A stretch of 64,000 nucleotides of DNA from Rutstroemia sp. NJR-2017a BVV2 (Eukaryota > Ascomycota > Leotiomycetes > Helotiales > Rutstroemiaceae), in the NCBI GenBank assembly GCA_002946415.1, contig NJPS01000079.1, positions 1,334,228 to 1,398,227 on the forward strand. Reading direction: 5' to 3'. The notes under the pieces were generated by a model. That model saw only the letters and a list, made by a program, of their open reading frames with translations. It did no database searches and was not told the origin of the DNA. Shown here in pieces: positions 35,869 through 49,700 of the stretch. Position 1 is the first letter of the stretch. The number at the start of each line of letters is the position of its first letter. A program made the position numbers and the translations under genes.

Positions 35869-36703
35869 ACTGCCCGTGAAAGATTGCTGTGGGGCTGATC
35901 TGGGCCCACTGTTTGTATGGGAATGAGAATGGAGGTCATACAGTGTGGATATTTGGTAGTATCGAGTAGTTTTCTTCTACGGTACAATGATGTTGTAGCG
36001 TTGACCGCATCCCACGTAGGCTGCGAACTACACACACCCGGTTGCAGCACCCATGGGTGCGTAATGACAGCTGGATCGGCGGTATCTCGAGACTCAATTA
36101 CGGATTCTTCAGCCTTGAAAGAATGCGGCTGGAAGCGGCTTAGAGATTCAATGCTAGCCTGCTCAAGAAAGGTAGCGAAACTCTCACGAAATGATTCTTT
36201 GAGGAATTCCTCCATAGGTATCTCGGCTGCGCGCCCAGGGAAGTCCCATTGGAGTGCATTCTCAGCAGCGAGTACGTTCTCAGAAGAAGGTGACGCTTCG
36301 AATGCTTCAAAGATAACAGTATCTCTGCCATTACTGTAATATTTGCTTCAATCAGAATTTGAGCGTTGCTTTTTTTGTATTACGATACTTACTTGACATG
36401 AAGCCGAACAAGGAGTGCTGCATTCTGTTCCACCACATGTAAGATGAGGATATCGTGTGGTTGGAGATTGAAGAACGCTTGCAGAATTGATTCCTTCTCA
36501 AGGTGGCCTATATTGATATCGCGACTAAGACGAAGAGAACGGCAAATGGAAGAGAATAAACTTGTGAAATTCTCCAATGTAATGCAGGCATCTACGAGGA
36601 GAGTTATAATCCCCTGCTGAATGGCCTCGATATCTGTATCCTGCATCGCTGGGAGCTTCGGCGGTAGAACTAGATGATTGAAGATTGACTCAAGCAATGC
36701 CAT
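35844..36703 (-). CDS. Truncated DUF6606-like gene (266 residues, 2 exons)
   Basis: Exon 1 is 36,703-36,393 and exon 2 36,333-35,844, with a 59-bp intron (GTAAGT ... TTACAG) at 36,392-36,334. The product starts MALLESIFNHLVLPPKLPA, followed by LQPHDILILHVVEQNAALLV, then across the splice to GRDTVIFEAFE, and MEEFLKESFRESFATFLEQA. The opening resembles the N-terminal DUF6606 domain of very large fungal proteins that also carry DUF3638 and DUF3645. Family-like sequence stops near 36,061; the last 70 residues look unrelated and the frame ends inside the ankyrin gene's 3' end, overlapping it by 25 bp tail to tail. Most likely a decapitated or translocated gene start with a chance tail. Whether it is expressed cannot be told. 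Confidence 0.6.
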
Positions 36704-36964
36704 GGTTGCTATTGTTGCTCAGAGATGTGGGCCTGTATCGGGAAGTGCTATAAGGAACTATGAGAAAATTTGCAGAACTTTGAATAGTGATAGAAAAGTT
36801 GGATTCAATAGAAGATGAGATAGAAATGAAACAAAGAAGATATAGATAGGAGAAAGCAACAGGATATATTCACTGGCTTTAAGTTCAATCTCTATACAAA
36901 TGGGAATAATTGGTGTTCAATCTTTGATATTTTCGGCAACCAATAGTTATATAATCCTTCAGCC
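36704..36964. other. Upstream region of the DUF6606-like gene
   Basis: No coding content. Composition falls gradually towards AT, marking the right edge of the island. It ends in CCCCTAACC at 36,963-36,971, where repeat Y begins. Confidence 0.5.
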
Positions 36965-38940
36965 CCTAACCATAATTATTGAATGAATCTTATATAAGAT
37001 TCATTTGATTCCCCCGCAAAATTTTAACGTCGATTTGCCGAGGCTATAAGATTCATTTGATAAAATTCATTTATTAGGGTTAGATCTATATCAACCCAAA
37101 TACCGTTCGGATCCGGTTCAAATTCGAGTATAAGTTAAGTCCAATATATACAATATTTATCCTATTGAGTATTCCTCTCAAACCCTATTAGAAGGTAAGT
37201 TATACCAAAAGATTATTATCATCGTTGATTTTTGATAGAGTAAATCTATATATAGACCAAACCAGTTTGTATAAAGGCTAGTCTGTCTATATATAGGCTT
37301 AGTTAGTAGAATATTAAAGTAAAAATATAAAAGTATAAATAGAAAATAATAACTAACTATTCTATATATAAAGAGTAAAATATAAATACCGAATATATAA
37401 AGATAGTTAGATATAAAAAAAGGGAAAGAGAAATAAAAAAGATTTGTTTTTAAAAGAAGAATTGAAATTAGTATTTAAAGTAGTATTCAATATAGTATTC
37501 AAAATAGTATTTAAAGAAAAAATCAAATTATAGATCTATTTATTTATTTATCTATATTCAAGATTGTAGTTTATACTATATATTAATATACTATATTATC
37601 TAACTAGATTATCTACTATTTGAGTAATTCCAATAGTTATAATATAACTAAGAAAGTATAAAAGCGGATTATAGATAAAGTGAACTAGATTGAAGAATTG
37701 ATTTTAGATCGAGTTAAATTAGATAAGTTACTTATTCTGATTATTCTTACTTTATCTTCTATTCCCGAATTAGGATTACTCTAGATTGATAGAAAGAAAT
37801 ACCTATTTATCTTATATATATATATTAGCTATCAATATCAAGTTATTCAAAAGTATTATCGAGAAAAATATAATTAGGTTAATACTAGGAAAAAAGGAAG
37901 ATAATAGATCGATTATGAAATATCTATATTATAGATTTCTATATATTACTAATAGTTTTTCTCTAAAAAATCTGATTCTATATTTTTTGAGATTCAAATA
38001 ATAAGATCCTATTTTATAATTCTATCTAAAGATATTAATTTAGAAACTATTAAGAAATAATTAAACTAGAAAATATAATAAATCGAAGAGAAAACTTATT
38101 ACTAAATTACCGAACTAGAGGAATTCTAAAAACCCAATCTATAATTATATTAAGTAGAATAGATCGAGTATTCAAATATATTAGATTAGAAGAAATTATA
38201 AATATTAATTATCTTTATAAAGGATAATAAACCTAAATTGGAAATATTATATAAAGTATTTGATTAGTTAATTCAAGATATATAATATTATTATATTTGA
38301 TCGATAATAAAGTTGGAGATATTATTTGAGATAAACCAAAAAGAAATAAATAAAGATATCTAAATACTATTTGATAATTAGATAGATATCACTATTATTT
38401 TGCAATATATAAAGATTTGTAAATAGTTAATATATTATATTTTCTGGTATAAAGATATTGAATTCGAGAAATAGTTAAGATTTAAGTTAATAAAGAGATA
38501 ATAGATAGTTATTAATAAGATATAAATAAATATAAAGAAGTTTATATAGTGGAAGAAGAAGTATAGAGAAGATTCAGAAAATAAAGTAGAAAGCAAAATA
38601 GGAAATAGAGTAGAAAATAAAGTAGAAAATATAATAGAAAGCAAAATAAGAAGTAAAATAGAAAACAAAATAGGAAATAAGATAGAAAGAAGAATAAAAA
38701 ATAATATAGAAAAGAGAATAGGAAACAAAGTAAAAAAGAAAAAGAAAGATTCAGAAAATAAAATAGAGAAAAAAGAGAAAGATTTAAAAAGTAAAATAGA
38801 AAAAAAAGAGAAAGATTTAAGAAGTAGAATAGAAAAGAAAGAATATTTAGATAATAAGATAAAGAAGAAAAAGAAAAAATTAGATAAAGAGATTAAATAA
38901 ATAGATTATATTCAATAGTAAATTTTGCGAATATAGATTA
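36965..38940 (+). pseudogene. Repeat Y copy 1 and gag-like, Lys/Glu-rich relic
   Basis: From 36,965 to about 37,795 this matches 51,729-52,578 (Y copy 2). The first 650 bp are untranslated-looking, with three GATTCATTT-type motifs. From about 37,625 a frame reads SNSNSYNITKKV then DKVN and ILDRVKLDKLLILI in both copies. It continues past the shared part to about 38,930 as a highly charged chain with imperfect KIENKIGNKIE-type repeats at 38,570-38,880. It could be the gag of an LTR element or another transposon protein. Heavily RIP-altered. Confidence 0.45.
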
Positions 38941-38949
38941 TATTGTTGA

Positions 38950-40880
38950 ACTAGCTATTATAAGATAATAAATATAAAAATATATTATTTTTATTTATTT
39001 CTTACTCCGCTAACTGATATATATAATACTGATTATAAGAGGGATTCAATCTAATTAATTATATTAGTAGAATCTCTCTAGATAAAACTACTGATTATAC
39101 TACTTTATATTTCTTATTCTTATATATTTATCCTATTCTTATCCTTTATAGCTATACTACTCAGTTATTCCTTAGTCTTACTACTTATATTATAACTAAT
39201 TAGTAAACCTGAAGTACTTGAACTATCTATTCTAGATTAGCTATTTGGCTATTTACTATATTTGTTCTAGATTATCGAATAGCTTGGTAATAGTTATTCC
39301 TTCTTACTACTATCTTCTTACTTGCTTGGTATTATAGTATAGGAGAATATACTTAACTATTTTTATACTAGTATAATAGTATATACAGATCAGGGATTTG
39401 TAATCTAGTATTCTCTATATATTCAGGAAGTATATATAGTTTGTTTGCTTTATTCTGTTTTGGATAAGTATTATATTCTTTATTTTGTTAAGTCCTTTAT
39501 ATAATTTGAACTTATCTTTACCTAGTATCAAACTCTTTACCACTATATTATACTATTTAACTATATCTTTTATTTATTATATTTCTTATATTTATTTCTC
39601 AGACTTGAGTATTCCGGCTTGGTTAATATATTCGGTCGGGATATTTGATAAGTTCTGTTTTATCTTTCTATTATCTTCTCTTTTCTGTATTTATAAACAT
39701 TATTTTTGATAGATCTACTAAGTAGAGGTATCCTTCTGATACTTGAAGAATTTCCTAAGCTTCTTGTTATAGTATATATTAATCGGAAAGATCGCTACTT
39801 CTGCTTCTACTTTATAAATAGATATAGCTCGATATATTCTAATAATTTTTCGCAAATATACTACTTATACTTATTTAAGTTCTTACTTAATTATATCTCT
39901 TTTTCTAAACTTATACTATACTTCTACTTTATATATTAATATAGTATATATATATACTATATACAAAATCTATATTCGGTATAGTATCGGGCTCTAGATT
40001 ATCTAGTTAAGCTTGCTAAATATAGTTAATATTATAATACCCTTTTCTTGGATTATCTTTATATATACTTTCTAATTAAGTTTGGTATCGAGCCAAATAC
40101 TAAGTACTTTTATATTCGGTAATAGAGTATATTCTGTTCTTTATCTAAGTTAGATTATAGCTACTAAGTTAAATTTGTTCTATATTTTTGTAAAGTGAAT
40201 AAATTTATATTTTATTAATACAAAGTATATTCTATAATACTAAATATATCTTAAAATCTTCTGATATATATCTACAAATTTATTATAGTTAGTCTCTATA
40301 CTTGAGTTTATCGTAATTAAGTATATATTATCGATAAACCCTTTTATATATAATCTTTACTTCGGGAGTAAATATATTCGAATAAACTCTATATTATATA
40401 GTAGAAAAAGTATTAATAAAAATAATAATCTTTAGAGTACTTTTATTTATAGTGAGAACTCTTTTGATATCTTATTAGTAAATAAGAAATATATAATTAT
40501 ATTACTTAAGAAACTTATTACTTATTTATTAATCTATTGAAAGAAACTAAGTTTCTAGATTACTACTATTAGATATAAGTAGATAACTATATTAAATACT
40601 TCTACTATATCTAGTAAAAGTAGTATTACTATTTATTCTTTATTTATCTAAACTAACTTGATTACCAAGATAAGTAGATCTAGTACTATTATTATACTTC
40701 TTTATATTTTTGCTTCTATCTATTTATTCGGTAATAGATTATACTATTTAGTTATATTGCGGATTTTCTAGATTATAGCTTTTTCGATTAGCTTTCCTAA
40801 TATACTTAGTAATATAATTGGCTACTAGAATTTCGCTTATTTATAGCTCGATATAAAAATATATTAATTAGTAGATTAGC
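38950..40880 (-). pseudogene. 5'-truncated Tad-like non-LTR retrotransposon (LINE) ORF2 relic
   Basis: On the minus strand the reading begins at about 40,870 with a PIILLSILGKLIEKA segment (RT block of LINEs: RPI-LL---GK--EK), passes GFIDNIYLIT at about 40,330 (catalytic FVDD altered to FIDN), then RIYRAISIYKVEAEVAIFPI and NIYYNKKLRKF at about 39,870-39,750, a region found after the RT in fungal LINEs. A possible RNase H-like tail extends to about 39,000. The endonuclease and ORF1 are missing, as in the usual 5' truncation. Stops are RIP-type. Confidence 0.65.
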
Positions 40881-42200
40881 TATTTTAGATATATAGAAAG
40901 ATGAAAAGTAGTTAGATATCAAAAATTATATATCTAAATATTTGATTATAATCAAATTAGTTTAGTTGATAATTATCTAAAAGATATATAAATATCGATA
41001 AGAGATTATTATATAATATAAAAAATATAGATAGAATACTAAGATTATTTAAGAGAAAATATCTAACTATTATATATTAATCTAGAGATTAATATATTTG
41101 TTTATAACTATAATCTATAATAGTTAGAATTCCTAGTTTATATAGTAGTTATATTATAGTTAATTATATAGTTTCAAAATCCAGTATATTACTATTATCG
41201 AAAAGAAGATCTAGTAGATTAAGGATAATATATTATATTTCAAAATTCGATTTAGTATAAGTTAATTCCGAAAGATAATTTATAAATTAATAGAGAAGAT
41301 CTAAGAAGAATTATAAGAAAAATTAATAATTATAAAAATAGATAGAGATAAAGATATAGATATAAAGTAAGTATTATTAATCTATTAGGATTATATAATA
41401 GATTAGTTATCTGAAATCTAAATAAAGTAGTTATTTTTGAAGAATAAATAGAATCTATTTATAATATATAAATAATAATAATTATATAAAAGGATATATA
41501 AAGAAGAGTAATTATAAAAACAATTTATAAATAGAATAGAAAGATAGAAGAAAGAACTTATTATTATATATTAGTATTATATAAAATAGTTCTAGAAGTT
41601 ATTATAGATATTAATATATTTATATAGTAAATAGTTTATTTATATATCGAAGTTATTAGATATATAGTGGAAAAATATAATATATAGAAATATCCGAAAT
41701 ATTTTCATTAAAAAAAGATTAGTTATATTTGTAACTATATACTATAAAAAGTATTGGAGTAATAATAATATCAAGATTATATACTAATATTTGCTATATA
41801 AAGTAGAGGAGTTATTAATATATTATTTATAATTGGTAATTCTGTTTTGAGAGAAAATATAATTCTAGATAACAAAAAAGCCGAATAATAGTTTATTTAT
41901 ATAAAGAGATAAAAAGAAAAAGGAATATTAATAATAAATAGAACCGAAATAGAAATTATTACTATTATCGAAGAAGATTAAGAATATTATCTAAAAATAG
42001 AAGAAAGATAATTTAGAAAAAGAAAATATAGATAAAAATATAGATAAGAATATAGATAAGAATATAAATAAGTTACAAAGTTAGTAAAGATTATAAACTT
42101 AGTAATAGTTCTATTTATAGATATCCGAATAAGTATAGAAGATTTTAAAAAAAGATATTATATAATAGATAGAGATAAATAAATTGAATATTAGTATATA
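40881..42200 (+). pseudogene. Relic resembling the domain next to fungal telomere-linked RecQ-like helicases
   Basis: The plus strand carries many RIP stops, but one frame (about 41,540-41,910) reads RNIRNIFIKKRLVIFVTIYY, then NNNIKIIY, YLLYKVEELLIYYL, the spacing of a segment I remember as FVT-YHKG, IIHRYLP and GELLVYYLWLVLPF in multicopy subtelomeric helicase-like proteins of Pezizomycotina. Upstream (40,900-41,500) is coding-like but unassigned. No helicase motifs are seen before Copia-D begins. The assignment rests on memory of the family. Confidence 0.4.
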
Positions 42201-42201
42201 T

Positions 42202-44637
42202 ATTATAGAAGTAGATAATAAAGTTAATGAAACTAGATATAAATAGATTGAATTAACTAATCGAGCTAACTAATAATCTTATCTAAATAATTATATTTTC
42301 CGAGTTATAAAAGCTATAAGCTATAATTTAGAAATACTAACTTAATAGATTATTCCAAAATAAAAATCTTTTTTTCTTCTCCAAGTTCGAAGAGTATAGT
42401 AATTATTGATTAGATATAAATATTTACGAAAAGATTATTAGATAGAAAACAATTAACTAATTCTACTATTTCAATTTCTCTTTCTATAATTTAGCTATAA
42501 GATATTTATAATATAATAATTATAAACCCGGTCTAGTAAAACTCTTTTACTATATATAATTGCTATTACTTATAAATACTCTTATTTGCTTTATTTACTT
42601 CTTATATAATTATTATATCAAATCAATTTTATTACTCTATCTATCTAAGATTATTATATCCAAAGATATCGGTAAAACTAAACTAGTTACTAGATCAAAC
42701 TAATTAATATAGTATCTCTAACTTCGGTGAATTTGCTAAGTCAATAATATCTAGGATTTAGTTAACTCTATCAAATCCAAGAAATAGATCAATTAGTTAA
42801 TTATTACTTTATCTACTATATCAATTCTAGCTCAACTTATATCTAGAGAAAACTATAAATACTATATTTAGTATAAATAAATATTCTCGGAATATACTAA
42901 AGCTATTAAGAATATTATTATAACTAATACTAAAGATAGTACTTCTAATATCTCAAAATCGGATAGAAAAGCTAACTAGCTAGTACTACTAATATAACTA
43001 TAACTAATTATTCTTGATAATATCAAAGACTTTTATTTAATCCTCGAAAAGGAATATTATAGATTTAAAACCAATTACAATATTCACTACCAAGTATTTA
43101 AGGAAGTATATTAATAGATTATTGATATAATAGATAATATATATATACTAGATATTTCTCTTGAAGAAGATAACTCTTCTGAGATTATTTTTAAAAAAAT
43201 AATTATTTCTCTCAAAGAATATCTTACTTTAATAAATATAACTATTTTAAACGAAATATAACTTAAATACCTCGATATATTTAACTAAGTAAAATATAGT
43301 ATAATCGATTCTAACTAATAATATCTAAAATGGAATAAAGTATTTATATAAACTTCTATCTATAAGATCTCTAATATCGAAGAAACCTTTGATATTATAG
43401 TTTTTCTCAAAGTAGTATTATTATAGAAGTAGATAGTAAAGCTAGTGAAACCAGATATAAATAGATCGGATTAACTAATCAAGCTAATTAATAATTTGAT
43501 CTAAATAATTATACTTTCCGAGTTACAGAAGTTACAAACTATAACTTAGAAATACTAACTTGATAGATTATTCCAAGATAAAAGTCTTTTCTTCTTCTCC
43601 AAGTTTAGAAAGTATAATAATTATTGATCAAATATAAATACTTACAAAAAGATTATTAGATAGAAAATAATCAACTAATTCTACTATCTCAATTTCTCTC
43701 TCTATAATTTGGCTATAAGGTATTTATAATATAATAATTATAAACCTAATCTAATGAAACTCTTTCACTATATATAATTATTACTATTTATAATAATCTT
43801 TATTTGCTTTATTTACTTCTTATATAATCATTATATCAAACCAATTCTATTACTCTATCTATCCAAGATTATTATATCTAAAGATATCGATAAAGCTAAG
43901 TTAGTTACTAGATTAAACTAGCTAATATAGTATCTCCAACTTCGGCGAATTTATTAAATCAACAATATTTGGGATTTAGTTGACTCTACCAAATCCAAGA
44001 AATAGATTAATTAGCTTATTACTATTTTATCTACTATACCAACTCTAGCTCAACTTGTATTTGGAGAAGACTATAAGTACTATACTTAGTATAAGTAAAT
44101 ACTCTCGAAATATATTAAAGCTATTAAAAATATTATTATAACCAATACCGAAAATAGTACTTCTAATACTTTAGAATCGAATAGAAAAGCTAACTAGTTA
44201 GTATTATTAGTATAACTATAACCAATTATTCTTAATAATATCAAAAATCTTTATTTGATTCTCGAAAAAGAATATTGTAGATTCAAAGCTAATTATAATA
44301 TTTACTATTAAGTATTCAAAAAAGTATATTAATAGATTATTAATATAATAGATAGTATATATATACTAAATATTTCTTTCGAAGAAGATAACTTTTCTGA
44401 GATTATTCTTAAGAAGATAATTACTTCTCTCAAAGAATATCTTACTTTAATAGATATAACTATTTTAAATAAAGTATAACTCGAATATTTCGATATACTC
44501 GATTAAACAAAATATAGTATAATCGATCTTAACTAATAATATCTAAAGTAGAATAAAGTATTTATATAAACCTCTATTTATAAGATCTCTAATATCGAAG
44601 AAACTCTTAATATTATAGTTTTCTTCAAAGTAGTATA
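42202..44637 (+). repeat. In-frame 1,218-bp tandem duplication in Copia-D gag region
   Basis: Unit 1 (42,202-43,419) and unit 2 (43,420-44,637) align from end to end with differences that are transitions by eye. 1,218 is 406 codons, so the frame is kept. Both contain the same coding-like stretch (around YYQVFKEVYQQIIDI). Confidence 0.85.
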
Positions 44638-47600
44638 TAAAAAGATAATTTCTCTATAGATTGAGAACTAGTTTAATAAAGTAATTACAAATACTTAATT
44701 AGGAAAACCTATTATAACCTTGAAATAATATAGTCTTATTTTCGGAAGCCTAATTGTTATTTATATAAAGAATCTAAAAAGTAAAACAATCTTTATATTT
44801 ACTAACTCGGTAAGTAACTTGAATAATAGTTCCCAAAAAGATAATTATACTAATAATAATCTAGATAATAAGGATAAAGAATCAAATTCAAGAAAACAAT
44901 TTTATAGATATCAAAAGATTAGTAACTCTACTTAGGTTAAATATCTATATCGATCTTATATATAATAGATAGAAGAACTAGAAACTAGTAAATATAAATA
45001 AATATCCAAAGATTGTAAATATCTCCTTTTAGTAATCTAGAAGAAAACCTTTATAAGAAAAAATAATACTTTAACTAAGTAGGATATCAAAACGATTCTG
45101 AAATATTTTAATCTTTTATATTAGAATTTCCTATATACTATACTTACTAGTAAAGGATATAAGATTAATAATTAAACTAATAATATAGTCTTATTATTAT
45201 TCCTTAGGAAGATTATTAATACGATTATTGATTTATAACTAGTTAAGAAAATCGATAGTATAGAAATCTATACTATACTGATTATTATTAACTACTACTA
45301 TTTAGTAGATAATACCTTTTTAGATAACTATAGAGCTATATATTTAGTTAATAATATTAATCTTCTAGATAATAGTAAATATAATCAAATAACTTTAAAT
45401 AATATTATAGAATATAGAATCTTCTTCCTCGATATTATAGATTATAGAATATATATAATCAAAAATTACCTTTATAATATATATAGGCTTAATACTAAAG
45501 ATCTGGTTTTTATAAATATAGCTTTGGTATTTGGTTTTTATATTAATATTGTTTCAAAAGCTCGACTTTGTAATTCGGATTTATAGGTTTATAAACTAGA
45601 TAGTATTTTAAAGATCAGAATATTAAAGTTAAGTATTATTATAACTAACTTGGAATATAAATTCAATTTAGTATTTCTTGAATTTAAGAAACCTTCTATC
45701 TTCTATCTAATTGTTTTATCAAGTATACTAATAAATAATTCTATAATAGTATATTCAATATTGAGTTATAGAATCTATTATTTATATTATAAATCAAAGA
45801 ACTCTTTACTATTAAGAGAAGATAATATAAATCGATAATATAACCAAACAGATTATCTAGAATAAAAGGTATTCGAAAAACTTATATACTTTATAAAAGG
45901 TATTCGAATCAAAGGTTTGAAATATATTAACTAAAAAGATTATATATAAGTATATACTAAATAGATTATTAAATATAATTTAAATAACTAATTCTCTCTA
46001 TAACTATTCTACAAAATTATATAGAATCTATTCGACTTTCCAAATTTATATAATAGAATATTATAGTTATTATTAATCAAAGAAATATTTAGTAAGAAAC
46101 TCTTCGGATTTCTATTATACTAGAAATTATATCTTGAAGTATTCAGTATAATAACTATATTCGAGATCTGGATATAATATCAATATAGATTAGTAATCTA
46201 TATAATCAAATAAGATAATAATATTTCTGTTATTTCAATTATAAATATAACTCTATACCAGAGATAGATTATAAAGTAAAATATCGAAATTGAATTATCT
46301 TTATCTAATATCTATAAGTTGAATAGAATTGCGAAATAAACTAGTTAAGAAGTAATTATAAAAGTAATCAAAATATATATAAATACAAACTTATTAAAGA
46401 ATTTTTGAATCGAAATTATTCAAACTATAATTTATCTTTATAATATTAATTTACTTTAAGAATGAGATTTCAAGACTTTAAATAAAATACTCGAATTATA
46501 GTTCTAATTATATTTTCGTTAGTACAACTTTATATTAGTTATCTAAATTACTTCAGATCTTCGATCTGATTAGAACAGAATTTACTATTATAAATATCGA
46601 GTCTACTTCTTAGATAAAGATAGAGAAGTAAATAAAAAGAGAAAATAGTATAAATTAAATTCTAGAATATATATTGGTTATCTAGTAGATTATATCTCGA
46701 GAATATTAATCTATAGAATATAGATATTATAACTCAAATAAGTTATTATCACGAGAAATATTATATTCAATAAAGAACTAATATATTTCTACAAAAATAA
46801 ACCTAGCTTGATACTACTAATTAATCAAATTATAGAACTTATTTATAAGCTTAACAAAAAGGTAGATCTTCAACTAGATAAATCTATTTTAGAAAATAAT
46901 AATATAGTTTATTAAACAGATATTATAATAGAAATCTTATAACTTTCCATTCTACTAAAAGATCAAAATACTATATCAAACTACTTTTCGATCTCGGAAA
47001 TAAATATTACTAATAAAGATAATAATAAGAGATCGAATAGTAATTCTGAACCTAATAGTATATTAGATTATCTAGATAATAGTAAAGAATTATAAATAGA
47101 AGAACCAAATCTATTTATATTAGATAAAGAATCAAATATAAAAAAAATATATTTACTTACTTAAAATAAAGAATTACTAAAGATCGGTCTATATCTTCCT
47201 ATTATAGATAAAGGAATTAAAAACTAAATTTATATATAACTACTAAGAGAAAGCTTATTCCCTTTTATTATAGAAAAAAGAATTAAAAGTTATATATTTA
47301 CTTAGTAAAGATTCAATAATTCGAGGAATAATAATATAATGGATATTATAATATATACAATATTAATATTCAGGAACAAGAATAGTTATAAATACTAAAA
47401 TAAAGATAATATTGATTTGAATAAACCTAATACTACTATGGATTTTGAATTTATCAATACTATAGATATATTCTATAGGATATATAAAAGCAACTTAGAT
47501 AATAAATCTACTAACCTAAATCAAGCAAGGTATTTATTACTAATATAAATATCTATATAATTAGATTATAACAACGATAGTATAAAAAATAGATTATTAT

Positions 47601-49700
47601 TTCTAGAGTATATTTATCTTTATAAAGTTCCTTAGTTGCAAACTAAGAAAAGGATTATTTTTATAGAGATCGATATATCTTCAAATCTAATCAAGAGAAT
47701 TCTAGATCTTTCTCTTAATTACTTACTAGAGCAAATACCAAAACGATCTTAGCTAGAGATTATTATACTTTACTGAAAAATCACTTTAGATTAAGATCTT
47801 ATCTAGTTTATTGAGATCCAAATATCTAGCTAATAGAAAAGTAGATGAATTTAATATCTCAAATCCAAGTATAAAGGATAATATATCTATATTTTCATTA
47901 ATATCTTAATTATTCAGTATTTAAAGGATCAAGATATTAATTTGTTTAATAATTTTCATTCTACTTTATAATTTGATCAATCTAGAATAAACAAGAATAA
48001 AGAGCAAAACCGATATATAACTTTATATAATATTATTATAGTAGCTATTATCTAAAAACCTAAGATTGTTGATTTATAATCTCGACTACTACTTCGAGTT
48101 TATATAAGTAATATCGCTAAATTATCTAAGTACTATTATTAACTACAGAACTACCTTTTTGGGTATTGGTTTAAAGAGGATTATAATCAGAAGATCAAAG
48201 TATTTATATTATATAATACTTAGTAGAAAGTTTTGCTTAATTCGGTAACAATCAAATCTATTCTACTAGAGTAGATATTCAATTATAAAATAGACTAGAA
48301 AAGTTATATAATATAATACCGATCCCAACTAGTAATTAGAAACGATCTTCAAGTAAAAAGTATAATTGAATTTACTTATATAACTACCTTTATATTATAT
48401 TCTTTCAGAATTATTATAGTAATTATAACTAAATTTGATCTCGAGAGCAAATAGTTTGATATAATCAATATATTTATAAATATATTATATAATCTAAGTA
48501 GTAAATCAGTATACTATAGATTATTAGATAGATACCGAACTCTAGGAATATATATTATTATTAATTATATTCTTTATAGATTATAGAATTTATTTACTAT
48601 TTAGTTCAAAAACTTTACTATTATACTAATATCTCTAAGAATAACTCTTTGTAAAGAAGAACTATATATCTATTTATATTATAATAAAAAGATTCTTATT
48701 CTCTTCTTTATTAATAACTTCCAAATATTCTATTATAAAAGAGATAAGTAAATTACTAAAATATTTATTAAGAAGATCAAAATAGTATATAAGTTTCGAG
48801 AACTTGAAGATATAACTTGGTTTCTAGATATATAGATTTTCAGAAACCGATAACAAAAGAAACTATAATTAGTTTATAATATTTATATTGAGAAGATTAT
48901 ATATAAATTCGACCAAATTAATAAACAACTAGTTTCAATACTACTTTCAACTATTAAGCTCAAAAAGAATACCGAAATAGTTTATCTATTTAAAATTAAG
49001 GAATTTCAGAAAAAAGTTAATTCAATTCTATATATAGTAATCACTCTATAAGCAGATATAGTATTTGTAGTATTATAGTTTAGTTATTATCTAACTAACT
49101 TAAATCAAGTTTATATTAAAGTTGCTAATTATTATATCTATTATCTATAGAAAATATAGTTCTTAGTAATCAAATATAGTATAGATTATATAGTTCAACT
49201 CTTAGTTATATTAGATATATTATTTGTAGATAATCAAATAACTAAGTATTTATCTTAAAAATATATTATAAACTTATTCGGCGAATTAATCTTGTGGAAA
49301 GCTATTTAGTAAGATATTATTACTATATTTATAATCGAAGTAGAATTACTTGATATAGAATATACTACTAAAGAAACTATAGTAATAATAAGATTATTTA
49401 AGAAAATCAATTTACAAATCAAGGATTCTATTATAGTTTATTATAATAATATATAAGTAATCTGATTAGTTATAAAGATAAATAAGCAAATTTCAATAAA
49501 GCTCTAGTATATTGATATTCAGAATATATAATTGAGATAGGAATATAAAAAGAAAAGCTTTGATATTATTTACTTCTCTACTAATAATATATTAATAGAT
49601 AGATTAATAAAGAACCTTACTAAATAAAACTTCGAATATTTCAAAATATTACTTAATCTACAAGATATCTAGAATAAGATCGAAGAGATTAAGTAATCTA
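42202..49700 (+). mobile_element. Copia-D: Ty1/copia coding relic related to Copia-B
   Basis: Gag (duplicated) is followed by protease-like sequence at about 45,100-45,600, integrase at about 45,850-46,700 (DFPNLYN, IIKQDNNISVI, LYNINLLQEQDFKTLNK), RT at about 47,800-48,900 (FFINNFQI where a YVDD-type box is expected) and RNase H to about 49,690 (IDIQNIQLRQEYKKKSFDII, matching Copia-B's IDIQNIQLRQEYIKESFDII). The open piece at 45,650-45,838 is part of this frame. I could not find LTRs, so the ends are uncertain. RIP damage is extreme, stronger than in Copia-B. Confidence 0.7.

Noticed and set aside
36047..36060. 14-bp palindrome GCACCCATGGGTGC
   Set aside because: Single short palindrome inside the doubtful 3' part of the DUF6606-like gene; no partner.
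37065..37085. Telomere repeat TTAGGGTTAG inside repeat Y
   Set aside because: Only one and a half units, part of the Y leader in both copies; not a telomere track by itself.
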